Shown here: positions 56,861 to 64,000 of the stretch, piece by piece
Layout of the letters: each line of letters begins with the position of its first letter
Numbering within the stretch: the first letter of the stretch is position 1
DNA from: AV40 sp038230255
GTDB taxonomy: Bacteria > Verrucomicrobiota > Verrucomicrobiia > Chthoniobacterales > UBA10450
Assembly (NCBI GenBank): GCA_038230255.1
Contig: JBBRNP010000004.1
Coordinates: forward strand, 1 to 64,000
Reading direction: 5' to 3'
DNA: 64,000 nt
Notes under the pieces: generated by a model
Seen by the model: only the letters and a program-made list of their open reading frames with translations
What the model was told of the DNA's origin: nothing
Database searches by the model: none
Position numbers and translations under genes: made by a program

Positions 56861-58078
56861 TCAATGCGGTTCTGATTTCAAACTCTCCGGAAGCGCCTCA
56901 GATGGCGCTTTCCCACGTTCGACACGGCAGGCTCGAGTCAGCTCCGGACTGTTCTGGCACGCGACCGAAAAAAACCGGTCCCCCACGCAGGCGGCGAAAA
57001 ACGCGAAGAGACGCGACTGATCCGCATCGTGCGCTTGTTCAATGAGCCGGACGGCCTGTTCGATGTGAGCCTGCTGTATCTCCAGAGCGGCCCACGTCAT
57101 TACCCAATCCACTGAAAGCGGTCCCGGGATTTGTTGCTGCTCGAGTTCGGACCTGACTTTCGTCAGGTCGCCGGCTTCCAACTCAGCCATGCGCGCCTTA
57201 AAGCGACAAATCGCCTGCTGTTCTTCAACGACCCCGCGCCGCGCGGCCTGCTCGTAGCGCGCAATCGAGTCTTTCGGTCGATGATCTTTTCGAAGGGTTT
57301 CCGCCAGAGAGTAATAATAATCGGCGTTAAAGGGGGCGGCGTTGGCGGCAGCCTCGAAAAAGCGCTCCGCCGCCGCGAAATCGCTCCGGGCGATAGCGAT
57401 CATGCCCCGGAAATAATTCGCGCCATCGATGTTTTCTCCAAACCCGATCGAGTTTTCGAACAGCCGGTCGGCCGAATCGAGATCGGAATGATCGTAAAAA
57501 AGTTTGCCGGCGTGGAAAAGGACGCCGCCGAGTGCCGCATTCTTGTATTTCGCGGCAATTAGGCGTTTGGCAGCTTCATCCCACTTGCCCGTACGCTCGG
57601 CCACGACCGCATTTTCGACGAGGTCTTCAGCAGACGTGTCGGCGAACTCGCGTGTCATTTTGGCGGCCACCGCTGCCTGCCGGCGGGACGCGATGACATA
57701 TTTCCAATATTCGTATTTTTTGCCGACATAAAAGGCACCTCCGAGAAACATCAACGCGCCGATCAACAGCGCTATCTTCTCCATTTCCATCGCAGTCGAG
57801 ATCCTCCAGTCCCGGGCCCGGCGTCGAGATTTTTGTTCGGATGATCGAGGCGCGTCCGGAGCGGCCGCCTTAGATTTTGACGCTGGCGGTGATTGGGCGA
57901 GTTTTGATCCGCCGGTGGACTGTTGGTGCAGCGAACGCGCGCCGCCGAGAAAACGGCGTTGCTCTGGAGTTAGCTGAAGCTTTTGTTGCTGGCCTTCGGT
58001 ATCTGACGACGAGGAAATCTCGCCGGTAGTCTCCCCCGGCGAAGCGTCGGGCTTTTCTGGATCCTGCTCGTCCATCAA
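56861..58078 (-). CDS. TPR-repeat inner-membrane protein, 405 aa
   Basis: Long acidic/Ser-Pro-rich cytoplasmic N-terminus (~95 residues), one membrane helix (MEKIALLIGALMFLGGAFYVG) and ~280 residues of helical TPR-type repeats, e.g. LFHAGKLFYDHSDLDSADRL FENSIGF and NYFRGMIAIARSDFAAAERF FEAAANAAPFNADYYYSLAE. Probably scaffolds a periplasmic complex. ATG 58078. Confidence 0.75.
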   Translation of the reverse strand: MMDEQDPEKPDASPGETTGEISSSSDTEGQQQKLQLTPEQRRFLGGARSLHQQSTGGSKLAQSPPASKSKAAAPDAPRSSEQKSRRRARDWRISTAMEMEKIALLIGALMFLGGAFYVGKKYEYWKYVIASRRQAAVAAKMTREFADTSAEDLVENAVVAERTGKWDEAAKRLIAAKYKNAALGGVLFHAGKLFYDHSDLDSADRLFENSIGFGENIDGANYFRGMIAIARSDFAAAERFFEAAANAAPFNADYYYSLAETLRKDHRPKDSIARYEQAARRGVVEEQQAICRFKARMAELEAGDLTKVRSELEQQQIPGPLSVDWVMTWAALEIQQAHIEQAVRLIEQAHDADQSRLFAFFAACVGDRFFSVACQNSPELTRACRVERGKAPSEALPESLKSEPH

Positions 58079-58210
58079 AAATCTCCTCTACTCTAAATAG
58101 AGGATGGTAGCACCACGGTCTTCTGCCAAAAGAAGAAACGCCAAAGGTGGAAGCTAGTTTAGGTGCGAGCGGCACTGGCATTGTTCCGCGATTGAGAACA
58201 GGTTGCCAGA

Positions 58211-58633
58211 ATGGGCAACATCGAGACGCGCGAATTTTTGATCGACGATTACGAGGCCGCGGTCGACTTATGGAAACGGGTCGAGGGCGTCGAGATCGCG
58301 GAGGGCGATGATCGGGGAGGTGTCGCACAATTTCTGGCGCGCAATCCAGGCCTGAGTCGGGTCGCGACAGATGGATCGACAATGGTTGGAGTGGCGTTCT
58401 GCGGAAACGATGGACGGCGCGGGTACATTTATCATTTGGCGGTCGATCCGAACTATCGTGAATGCGGATTGGGTACGCGGCTGGTCGACGAATGCCTGAA
58501 AGGTTTGCGCACGCTAGGCCTCCAACGCGCCAATATTATGGTGGCAACGGACAATCCGCGTGGGCGCGAATTTTGGAGCAAGTGCGGCTGGGAGGAACTC
58601 GATGGCGCGATCGGAATGGGAATCGATTTGTGA
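58211..58633 (+). CDS. GNAT-family acetyltransferase
   Basis: 140 residues. IETREFLIDDYEAAVDLWKR, AVDPNYRECGLGTRLVDECL carries the acetyl-CoA loop (R-x2-G-x-G/A pattern), and ATDNPRGREFWSKCGWEEL is the C-terminal signature seen in RimI-type members. Acetylates an amine of a protein or small molecule; target unknown. Confidence 0.85.
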   Translation: MGNIETREFLIDDYEAAVDLWKRVEGVEIAEGDDRGGVAQFLARNPGLSRVATDGSTMVGVAFCGNDGRRGYIYHLAVDPNYRECGLGTRLVDECLKGLRTLGLQRANIMVATDNPRGREFWSKCGWEELDGAIGMGIDL

Positions 58634-58717
58634 GCGAATCGCCAAAAGACCACTGACCTGCGGGTGGACAACTGACCTTGCTGGCGCGTAAGGCTGCGGT
58701 AACGTTCGATCTGCTTC

Positions 58718-59938
58718 GTGAAAATCACCCTCAAGCTTCGATCAATCTTGTTTTGCGGCGCATTGCTCTTCTGCGCGAGCACCGCGTTTGCTGAGGGCGA
58801 GTATCAAAAGGCCAGGGACGGCAAAACTTTGATTTGGAACGGCACTCCGAAACCGGGCGAGACCGCAACCTGGGACGGCGATCGGGACAAGGAAAATTTC
58901 GCGACCGGGTTCGGCGCACTGACGTGGTCCACGGCGAACGGGACAGTTTTCGGTCTCTATTATGGCAACATGGTCCAGGGAAAACTCGAAGGGCCGGTCA
59001 ATGTGCATATTAACGGAAAAACCGCGCATGCTTACTTTGTCGACGGCGGACGCGTCACCCCCTGGGGGCGTGGGCGGGCTCCATCCAAAATGGCGGTCCC
59101 GGAAGAAGTCATCGTTGAAAAACGCAAAGTCCAGGCGGAGAAAGTAGCTGCGGCAGCGAAAAGGGCGGCAGCGACCGCGGAGGCCGAGAAAAAAGCGAGA
59201 GCTGAGGCGGAAAAAGCTCGTGCCGCTGAAGAAATCGCACGCAAGCCAGAAACGAAACCCGCGCAGACAGAGCGGACGTCAGAGGTCAGCAATGCCGAGA
59301 AGCCCCCGGTTGAAGCGGTGAAGAAAGAACCTGAGTCCAGCGTAGCCGAGAAACAAAGCGAACCTCGATCAACTGCCAGCCCGGCCCGGGTGTTTGATGA
59401 ACCGACGCCGATTTCAGCAAAACCGGAGATCGCCACCCAAAAGTCAGAACCCCCTCTCCCAACCCCCGAACCATCCGTAACTGCGGCCGCCATAAACGAA
59501 CCGCCGCGTGAAGAAGTCGCGACGGAACCGAAGACCGAAGTGGCAGGTCCGACATCAGAGACTCCTCGCGAGTCCTCGCCCGCGCCGACGACTAAGGAGT
59601 CTTCCCGTGACGTTTCGTTAAATGCGCTCGTTGGCCCGCCCTCGTCTCTGCGCGCGACGACTGAAACATCCGCGCCGAAAACGGAAACCGAAACATCGAA
59701 AGCGAGAGATAATGCCCCGCTCACAGAGTCCGAAGCAGTCAATCTCGCGGACACCGAAGCGCGCCGGCAAGGTGCCCCCCTTGACTATTATCAGCGTCCG
59801 AAAGTCGATCACTCCGCGGTGAAAGGGAAATGGTCGCTCTTTTATGATTTGAAGGAAGGCCAAAGCGCAGGCGAAAGCGGCGGCCCCTTTACCGTCACGG
59901 TCGAAGACAAAACGAAAAAAGTAGAAATCCGGAAGTAG
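58718..59938 (+). CDS. MORN-like secreted protein, family member 2, 406 aa
   Basis: GTG start; signal peptide (RSILFCGALLFCASTAFAEG). Family block at ~25-130: GEYQKARDGKTLIWNGTPKP GETATWDGDRDKENFATGFG, LYYGNMVQGKLEGPVNVHIN GKTAHAYFVDGG. Then ~200 residues of Ala/Glu/Lys/Pro/Thr-rich, disordered linker, and a C-terminal ~65-residue domain (AVNLADTEARRQGAPLDYYQ RPKVDHSAVKGKWSLFYDL, VTVEDKTKKVEIRK) of PepSY-like appearance, shared with member 3. Confidence 0.7.
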   Translation: MKITLKLRSILFCGALLFCASTAFAEGEYQKARDGKTLIWNGTPKPGETATWDGDRDKENFATGFGALTWSTANGTVFGLYYGNMVQGKLEGPVNVHINGKTAHAYFVDGGRVTPWGRGRAPSKMAVPEEVIVEKRKVQAEKVAAAAKRAAATAEAEKKARAEAEKARAAEEIARKPETKPAQTERTSEVSNAEKPPVEAVKKEPESSVAEKQSEPRSTASPARVFDEPTPISAKPEIATQKSEPPLPTPEPSVTAAAINEPPREEVATEPKTEVAGPTSETPRESSPAPTTKESSRDVSLNALVGPPSSLRATTETSAPKTETETSKARDNAPLTESEAVNLADTEARRQGAPLDYYQRPKVDHSAVKGKWSLFYDLKEGQSAGESGGPFTVTVEDKTKKVEIRK

Positions 59939-60056
59939 GCGACTGGAGGCCCTCCCCCGCCGCGGTCTTCTTGGGGCACGGCCGGCAAGGTTTTATTAGC
60001 GGCGCGGACTTTCCTATTGTGAACGGCCGACCGAATGAATTACAATCGGCGCCCTT

Positions 60057-61439
60057 GTGAACGCGCCTCGCCTTGTTTGTTTAACGGTCTTGCTGACATT
60101 GCTTTCCGCGAGCGGCGCTTACGCCGACGGGGCCTATCTGCGCACGGAAGAGCGCAAAAAAACGCTCGTCTGGAACAACGATCCCCAACCCGGAGACGCT
60201 GCGACCTGGTCGGGAGACCGCGACCCGGATGGCTACGCGACCGGACCCGGCACACTCCGGTGGTTCAAGATTGAGCGAGGCTTCTTGACCGGGTCGAATG
60301 TCGCGGGCGGCCGAAAGCGAACTCCAATCAGCAGTTATTCGGGAACGATGGTGCACGGGAAATTCAACGGCGGCGTTATGACCGTTGACCACGGAAAGAC
60401 GTACCACGCGACGTTCGCCGACGGTCAGAAAAAAGGGCGCTGGACTGCCGGGCCATTAATCGCAAAAGCCGAGAGTACGGAAACGGCGACGGTAGTGAAA
60501 AAAGCTGAGCGCGCCGCACCCGAAACATCGACAGAGGTCAGCAGCGGATCTGCCACCGCAGAAAAAGTTTCCGAAGAGAAAGCGCAAGCTCACATTGCAG
60601 GCGAAACCGAGGACGTCCCAGCAGCAGGCCCCGCCGAGGAAAAACCGGAAGCCAGCGATCAGAAGGCAGAGGTTAGTAAATCAGAAGTGGCCAAAGAAGA
60701 GAAACCGACAGATCCCACGACAGTTTCTAAGCCGCTGATCGCTCAAGCTTCGACCGAAGAGGCGGACCAATCCTCTACGCCGCGAACACCCGCGACCAAG
60801 AAAGCCGCACTTCAACCCGGCGCCGTCCGCGCGATTGAGCGACCGACTGGAACCGTTACAAAAAAATCGGAAGCCGAGGCGGTCAGGCGCGCGGAACGCG
60901 CGAAATCTGAAAGCGCCGACAAACCGTCGAAGATCGCGAAGCCCGCTTCCTCTCAACCGCCCAAAGGGGACATAGAGTTAAACGAAGATATTCCGGCGGA
61001 AGGCCCGGTCGCAGCGGCACCCGCAAAAACCCAAAACCCAAGTCCGAAAACCGCCAACGCCGAGGCTCCGGCAACAACAGAAACGCCGGTAGACAATTCG
61101 ATTCGCACTTTGACCGGCCCGCCGTCATCGCTTCACGTCAACGCGCCGCCGCCGGAAACAAATCCGCCCGCGCAAATCTCGACGCCTCCAACTGCTGCCG
61201 TTTCGTCGCCCACGGCTGGTCCGAAATTGACGGCTGTGCAAGCCATGGACATCGCCGACATCGAAGCGCGCACAAAAGGCTACGATCTGGGCGAGTATCA
61301 ATTGCCGAAAGCCGAATACAACGCAGCCAGCGACACCTGGTCGGTAGGCTACGCCGCGCGCGACGCTGCTGAAAAAGAAGCAAAAAAACTGAGCGTCACA
61401 ATCCAGGACAAAACCGGCAAAGCCGAAGTAAAGAAGTAA
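60057..61439 (+). CDS. MORN-like secreted protein, family member 3, 460 aa
   Basis: GTG start; signal peptide (PRLVCLTVLLTLLSASGAYA). Family block: GAYLRTEERKKTLVWNNDPQ PGDAATWSGDRDPDGYATGP, and YSGTMVHGKFNGGVMTVDHG KTYHATFADG. A 250-residue Ala/Glu/Lys/Pro/Thr-rich linker precedes a C-terminal domain AMDIADIEARTKGYDLGEYQ LPKAEYNAASDTWSVGYAA and SVTIQDKTGKAEVKK, clearly related to that of member 2. Separated from it by 118 bp, so tandem duplication is likely. Confidence 0.7.
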   Translation: MNAPRLVCLTVLLTLLSASGAYADGAYLRTEERKKTLVWNNDPQPGDAATWSGDRDPDGYATGPGTLRWFKIERGFLTGSNVAGGRKRTPISSYSGTMVHGKFNGGVMTVDHGKTYHATFADGQKKGRWTAGPLIAKAESTETATVVKKAERAAPETSTEVSSGSATAEKVSEEKAQAHIAGETEDVPAAGPAEEKPEASDQKAEVSKSEVAKEEKPTDPTTVSKPLIAQASTEEADQSSTPRTPATKKAALQPGAVRAIERPTGTVTKKSEAEAVRRAERAKSESADKPSKIAKPASSQPPKGDIELNEDIPAEGPVAAAPAKTQNPSPKTANAEAPATTETPVDNSIRTLTGPPSSLHVNAPPPETNPPAQISTPPTAAVSSPTAGPKLTAVQAMDIADIEARTKGYDLGEYQLPKAEYNAASDTWSVGYAARDAAEKEAKKLSVTIQDKTGKAEVKK

Positions 61440-61518
61440 CCGGCGCGACCAGGTCTGTTTTCACGGCTGCGCCGATACAGATTGATCAACGCGAGCTTCG
61501 AGTCGACAGATCCACCAG

Positions 61519-63000
61519 TTGAAGAAGAAACGATTGCTTGTTTGCTGGATGGTCGCCTCGCTGTGCTTAGCGGTGCCGGCACGCGCGGTCATTCTTTACG
61601 GGACAGCTGATCCCGCCGCGAACACCACCGCGCCAACAGGAAGCCTGACTGGGAGCGGCTGGCAATATGAAGGTCAATTCGGTATTTACCTCGGCACCCC
61701 GATCGCGTCGAACTACTTTATCACCGCCAAACATATCGGGGGCAGTATCGGTCAGACAATTTCCTTTGGCGGGACCAATTACACCACCACCGCGGTATTC
61801 CCGGACCCGGCCAGCGATCTGCAGATTTGGAAAATCGGGGGAACATTTTCTTCGCTGGCACCGCTCTACGGCGGCGCCGCTGGGAGCGAAGTGAATCTCA
61901 GTCTGGTCGTAATCGGCCGGGGAACGCAGCGCGGCGATCCCCTATTTGTAGGCGGCGACTCGCATCTCGGCGGATGGTTCTGGGGCACGCACGATCATGT
62001 TGAGCGATGGGGAACCAATGTGATCGACTCGATCGTGACGGATTCCACGTATGGCAAATTGCTGCGCGCGCCGTTCGACATGAACGCCGGGCCTAACGAA
62101 GCGCAATTGTCCGGCGGCGATTCCGGCGGCGCGGTATTTGTTTTCAATAGCGCTACCACCCAATGGGAGTTGGCCGGAATCAACCTCGCCGTCGACGGAC
62201 CGTTTAGCACTTCCTCCAGCGGCGCAAATCCATTCAATGCCGCAATATTCGATTCCACCGGTCTCTTTTCGCAGGACAATTTCGGAAACTGGGTCGGCGC
62301 GCCAAATCCGAGCGCGTTTTACGCCACCGAGATTGCGGCACATCGCGGTTTCATCGAATCGACCGTGATGCAACTGGTGAGCGTGGTGTCGCGCAAAGTG
62401 CATGGCAATGCCGGCACGTTCGATGTCGATCTTCCGGAGACGGGCGCGCCTGGAATCGAATGTCGTTCCGCCGGACCCGGGAACAGCCACATGGTTGTGT
62501 TTACCTTTGCGAACAACGTCTCCGTCCAAGGCGCAATTGTCAGTGCCGGCACGGGCAGTGCCGGTAATTTCACCGTCGTGGGGAAGCAGGTCACAGTGAA
62601 TCTGATCGGCGTTACGAATGCGCAAACGATGGTGGTCAAATTACTCGGTGTGACCGACGCCACGAACACCAGCGACGTTGAAGCAACCATGGTTCTGCTC
62701 CTGGGCGACACGAGCAGCAATGGCGCAGTGAACTCGACCGACATTTCGCAGACGCAATCGCAATCCGGCCAGCCCGTCACCTCAGCTAACTTCCGCGAAG
62801 ATGTAACTGTTAACGGTTCGATCAATAGTTCCGACATCGCGCTGGTCCAGGCCGGGTCCGGCACGGGTCTGTCCGCCGCACAGGCACAGACAACTCTTGA
62901 GATTTCTGCGCCCAATTTCCTAATTCGGCCACTGCCTCTGCCGCCGGTAAAGGATTCGCGAGGAGCCAAGTCTCGCTCAGGGCCGTTGCGCCAGCGTTAG
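61519..63000 (+). CDS. Secreted trypsin-like protease with dockerin-like tail, 493 aa
   Basis: TTG start; signal peptide (LLVCWMVASLCLAVPARAV). Residues ~30-270 are a trypsin-type fold: His in NYFITAKHIGG, Asp in DPASDLQIWKI, and Ser in LSGGDSGGAVFVF; so the triad is complete. An Ig-like beta region follows (SVVSRKVHGNAGTFDVDLPE), then two EF-hand-like dockerin repeats, LLGDTSSNGAVNSTDISQTQ and REDVTVNGSINSSDIALVQA, where several Ca2+-binding Asp are replaced by Asn/Ser. Secreted proteolysis with a cell-surface or scaffold link is plausible. Confidence 0.82.
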   Translation: MKKKRLLVCWMVASLCLAVPARAVILYGTADPAANTTAPTGSLTGSGWQYEGQFGIYLGTPIASNYFITAKHIGGSIGQTISFGGTNYTTTAVFPDPASDLQIWKIGGTFSSLAPLYGGAAGSEVNLSLVVIGRGTQRGDPLFVGGDSHLGGWFWGTHDHVERWGTNVIDSIVTDSTYGKLLRAPFDMNAGPNEAQLSGGDSGGAVFVFNSATTQWELAGINLAVDGPFSTSSSGANPFNAAIFDSTGLFSQDNFGNWVGAPNPSAFYATEIAAHRGFIESTVMQLVSVVSRKVHGNAGTFDVDLPETGAPGIECRSAGPGNSHMVVFTFANNVSVQGAIVSAGTGSAGNFTVVGKQVTVNLIGVTNAQTMVVKLLGVTDATNTSDVEATMVLLLGDTSSNGAVNSTDISQTQSQSGQPVTSANFREDVTVNGSINSSDIALVQAGSGTGLSAAQAQTTLEISAPNFLIRPLPLPPVKDSRGAKSRSGPLRQR

Positions 63001-63063
63001 TTCAAAACAAGCAAGAATCGGGTGGGCTGCATCTCGCAGCGATGTAAACTGATTCAGTAATCC

Positions 63064-63885
63064 ATGAATCAGCCAAAGGAGCGCGATTACGTTCTCGGAA
63101 CTCACGACGAGGAGTTGGAGCGACTGGGAGTCCAGCATCGCGCCTGGCGCCCAGCAGTTTTGGATTGTTGGGAAAAAGCGGGCGTGATCGACGGCAGCCG
63201 CGTTCTCGATGTCGGCGCCGGTCCCGGCTATGCGACTGTCGATCTTGCCGAGATCGTTGGATCAAGCGGACATGTCGTCGCGGTCGAGCGGTCGAGTAAT
63301 TTTGTCAACGCAGCCAAAGACGCCGTCCGAACGCACTCGCTTTCAAATGTCGAGGTTCATGAGCTCGACCTGATAAATGACGAACTGCCCGCCGGCCCTT
63401 TTGATTTTAGCTGGTGCCGATGGGTGCTCTGCTTCGTTTCCGATCCGGATTTGTTGATCAAGAAGATCGCGAAGGTCACGCGCACGGGAGGGCGGGCGAT
63501 CTTTCACGAGTACGGTCATTACACGACGTGGCGTTTTATCCCACAGCGCAAGAGTATCGAAGAATTCAGATCTCACGTGATTGCGACCTGGCGTGAATCC
63601 GGGGGCGAACCGGATACCGCGCGGCAATTGCCGTCATGGTTAACGAAGAATGGATTTTCCGTGCGCTCGGTCGTGCCGCGAATTTTTTGCCTGCAACCGA
63701 GCGATTACATGTGGCAATGGCCGTCCCAATTCATTCAGGTGCACCTCTTGCGATTGCAAGAACTCGGCCGAATCGACGCCGCGTTTGCCGAACAAGTGCG
63801 GGCCGACCTCGCGGCGGCCGAGAAAGAGAAAGCGTCGTTCATGCTGACTCCGCTCGTGCTTGAGGTCGTGGCGGAAAAAGTGTAA
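63064..63885 (+). CDS. Class I SAM-dependent methyltransferase
   Basis: 273 residues. SRVLDVGAGPGYATVDLAEI is motif I; HVVAVERSSNFVNAAKDAV is motif II; ELDLINDELPAGPFDFSWCR motif III/IV; VTRTGGRAIFHEY motif V. The N-terminal YVLGTHDEELERLGVQHRAW is typical of a Methyltransf_25/UbiE-like group acting on small aromatic or lipid substrates. Substrate unknown. The ~115 bp after its stop (to the window edge) show no gene. Confidence 0.85.
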   Translation: MNQPKERDYVLGTHDEELERLGVQHRAWRPAVLDCWEKAGVIDGSRVLDVGAGPGYATVDLAEIVGSSGHVVAVERSSNFVNAAKDAVRTHSLSNVEVHELDLINDELPAGPFDFSWCRWVLCFVSDPDLLIKKIAKVTRTGGRAIFHEYGHYTTWRFIPQRKSIEEFRSHVIATWRESGGEPDTARQLPSWLTKNGFSVRSVVPRIFCLQPSDYMWQWPSQFIQVHLLRLQELGRIDAAFAEQVRADLAAAEKEKASFMLTPLVLEVVAEKV

Positions 63886-64000
63886 CCGCGCTCTCGAAGT
63901 TTTTTCCTATTGCCAGCAACGACGCCGGCGCGACAGGATTCGGAACCGTCGTGAAGGACCTAACGCAAGGATCGGTCACCAAACATTTGCTCCACATGTC

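Noticed and set aside
58718..59938. TonB or TolA assignment for the Ala/Lys/Glu-rich proteins
   Set aside because: The linker resembles TolA in composition, but they have cleavable signal peptides rather than an anchor and the C-terminal domain is not TonB/TolA-like.
1..64000. tRNA, rRNA or tmRNA genes
   Set aside because: Looked for T-loop-like GGTTCGAATCC and conserved rRNA stretches; nothing convincing. A covariance search would settle it.

Overview
The window looks like chromosomal DNA of an uncultured soil bacterium, most plausibly Verrucomicrobiota (Chthoniobacterales/Spartobacteria-like). That assignment is inferred from a PEP-CTERM protein, a short Verrucomicrobia-like RpoZ, many secreted low-complexity proteins, frequent GTG/TTG starts and lineage-type small proteins. 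No rRNA or tRNA gene was seen, so it is not proven. Most of the window is fairly GC-rich; the first ~9 kb are visibly more AT-rich.

Region 1 (1-2830) is an integron gene-cassette array without a visible integrase. Five complete attC-like sites (500-594, 821-944, 1251-1345, 1844-1938, 2354-2448) alternate with small minus-strand genes (putative membrane and secreted proteins and a TonB C-terminal-domain protein). The array runs off the left edge. Region 2 (2830-9640) holds a 1498-residue secreted Rhs/YD-repeat protein with a C-terminal domain resembling a permuted papain-like (NlpC/P60/LRAT-type) enzyme. Its stop codon overlaps the start of a small membrane protein, and a paralogue of that protein follows; I read these as toxin and two immunity candidates. 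A short motif (GGGGTCACATCTnAACATTTGA) occurs four times around here.

Region 3 (9.8-35 kb) is ordinary chromosome: DinG helicase, an LptF/LptG permease, DusB, an IscA/HesB protein, RpoZ, thioesterase, aldo/keto reductase, response regulators, PAP2 phosphatase, a SET-domain methyltransferase, an AI-2E-type permease, a TMEM175-like channel and several small membrane proteins. Intergenic spaces are filled with degenerate seven-base tandem repeats (GCTCCCA, ATCTCCC, CTCTGAC and relatives), some of which have entered coding sequence.

Region 4 (34.6-48.1 kb) is a defence and toxin-antitoxin island: four-helix-bundle protein, OLD-family nuclease (frameshifted), RelE/ParE-type TA pair, two ORF6N proteins each carrying DNA palindromes at the same internal position, a type IIG restriction-modification enzyme (frameshifted), an Mrr-type endonuclease, a HEPN-like protein, the 3' remnant of an hsdM gene, a Panacea-domain antitoxin with its partner bounded by 34-bp direct repeats, and a protein-kinase-like gene divergent from a small gene.

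Region 5 (48.2-64 kb) is rich in secreted and envelope proteins: cyclophilin, peptidoglycan-binding protein, cupin, GT87 glycosyltransferase with its start codon in a hairpin loop, NYN-domain protein, PEP-CTERM protein, TPR protein, a three-member family of MORN-like secreted proteins, a trypsin-like protease with a dockerin-like tail, and a methyltransferase. Two tiny basic proteins (49434 and 51533) and two 38-residue membrane peptides (20732 and 30053) are paralogous pairs.
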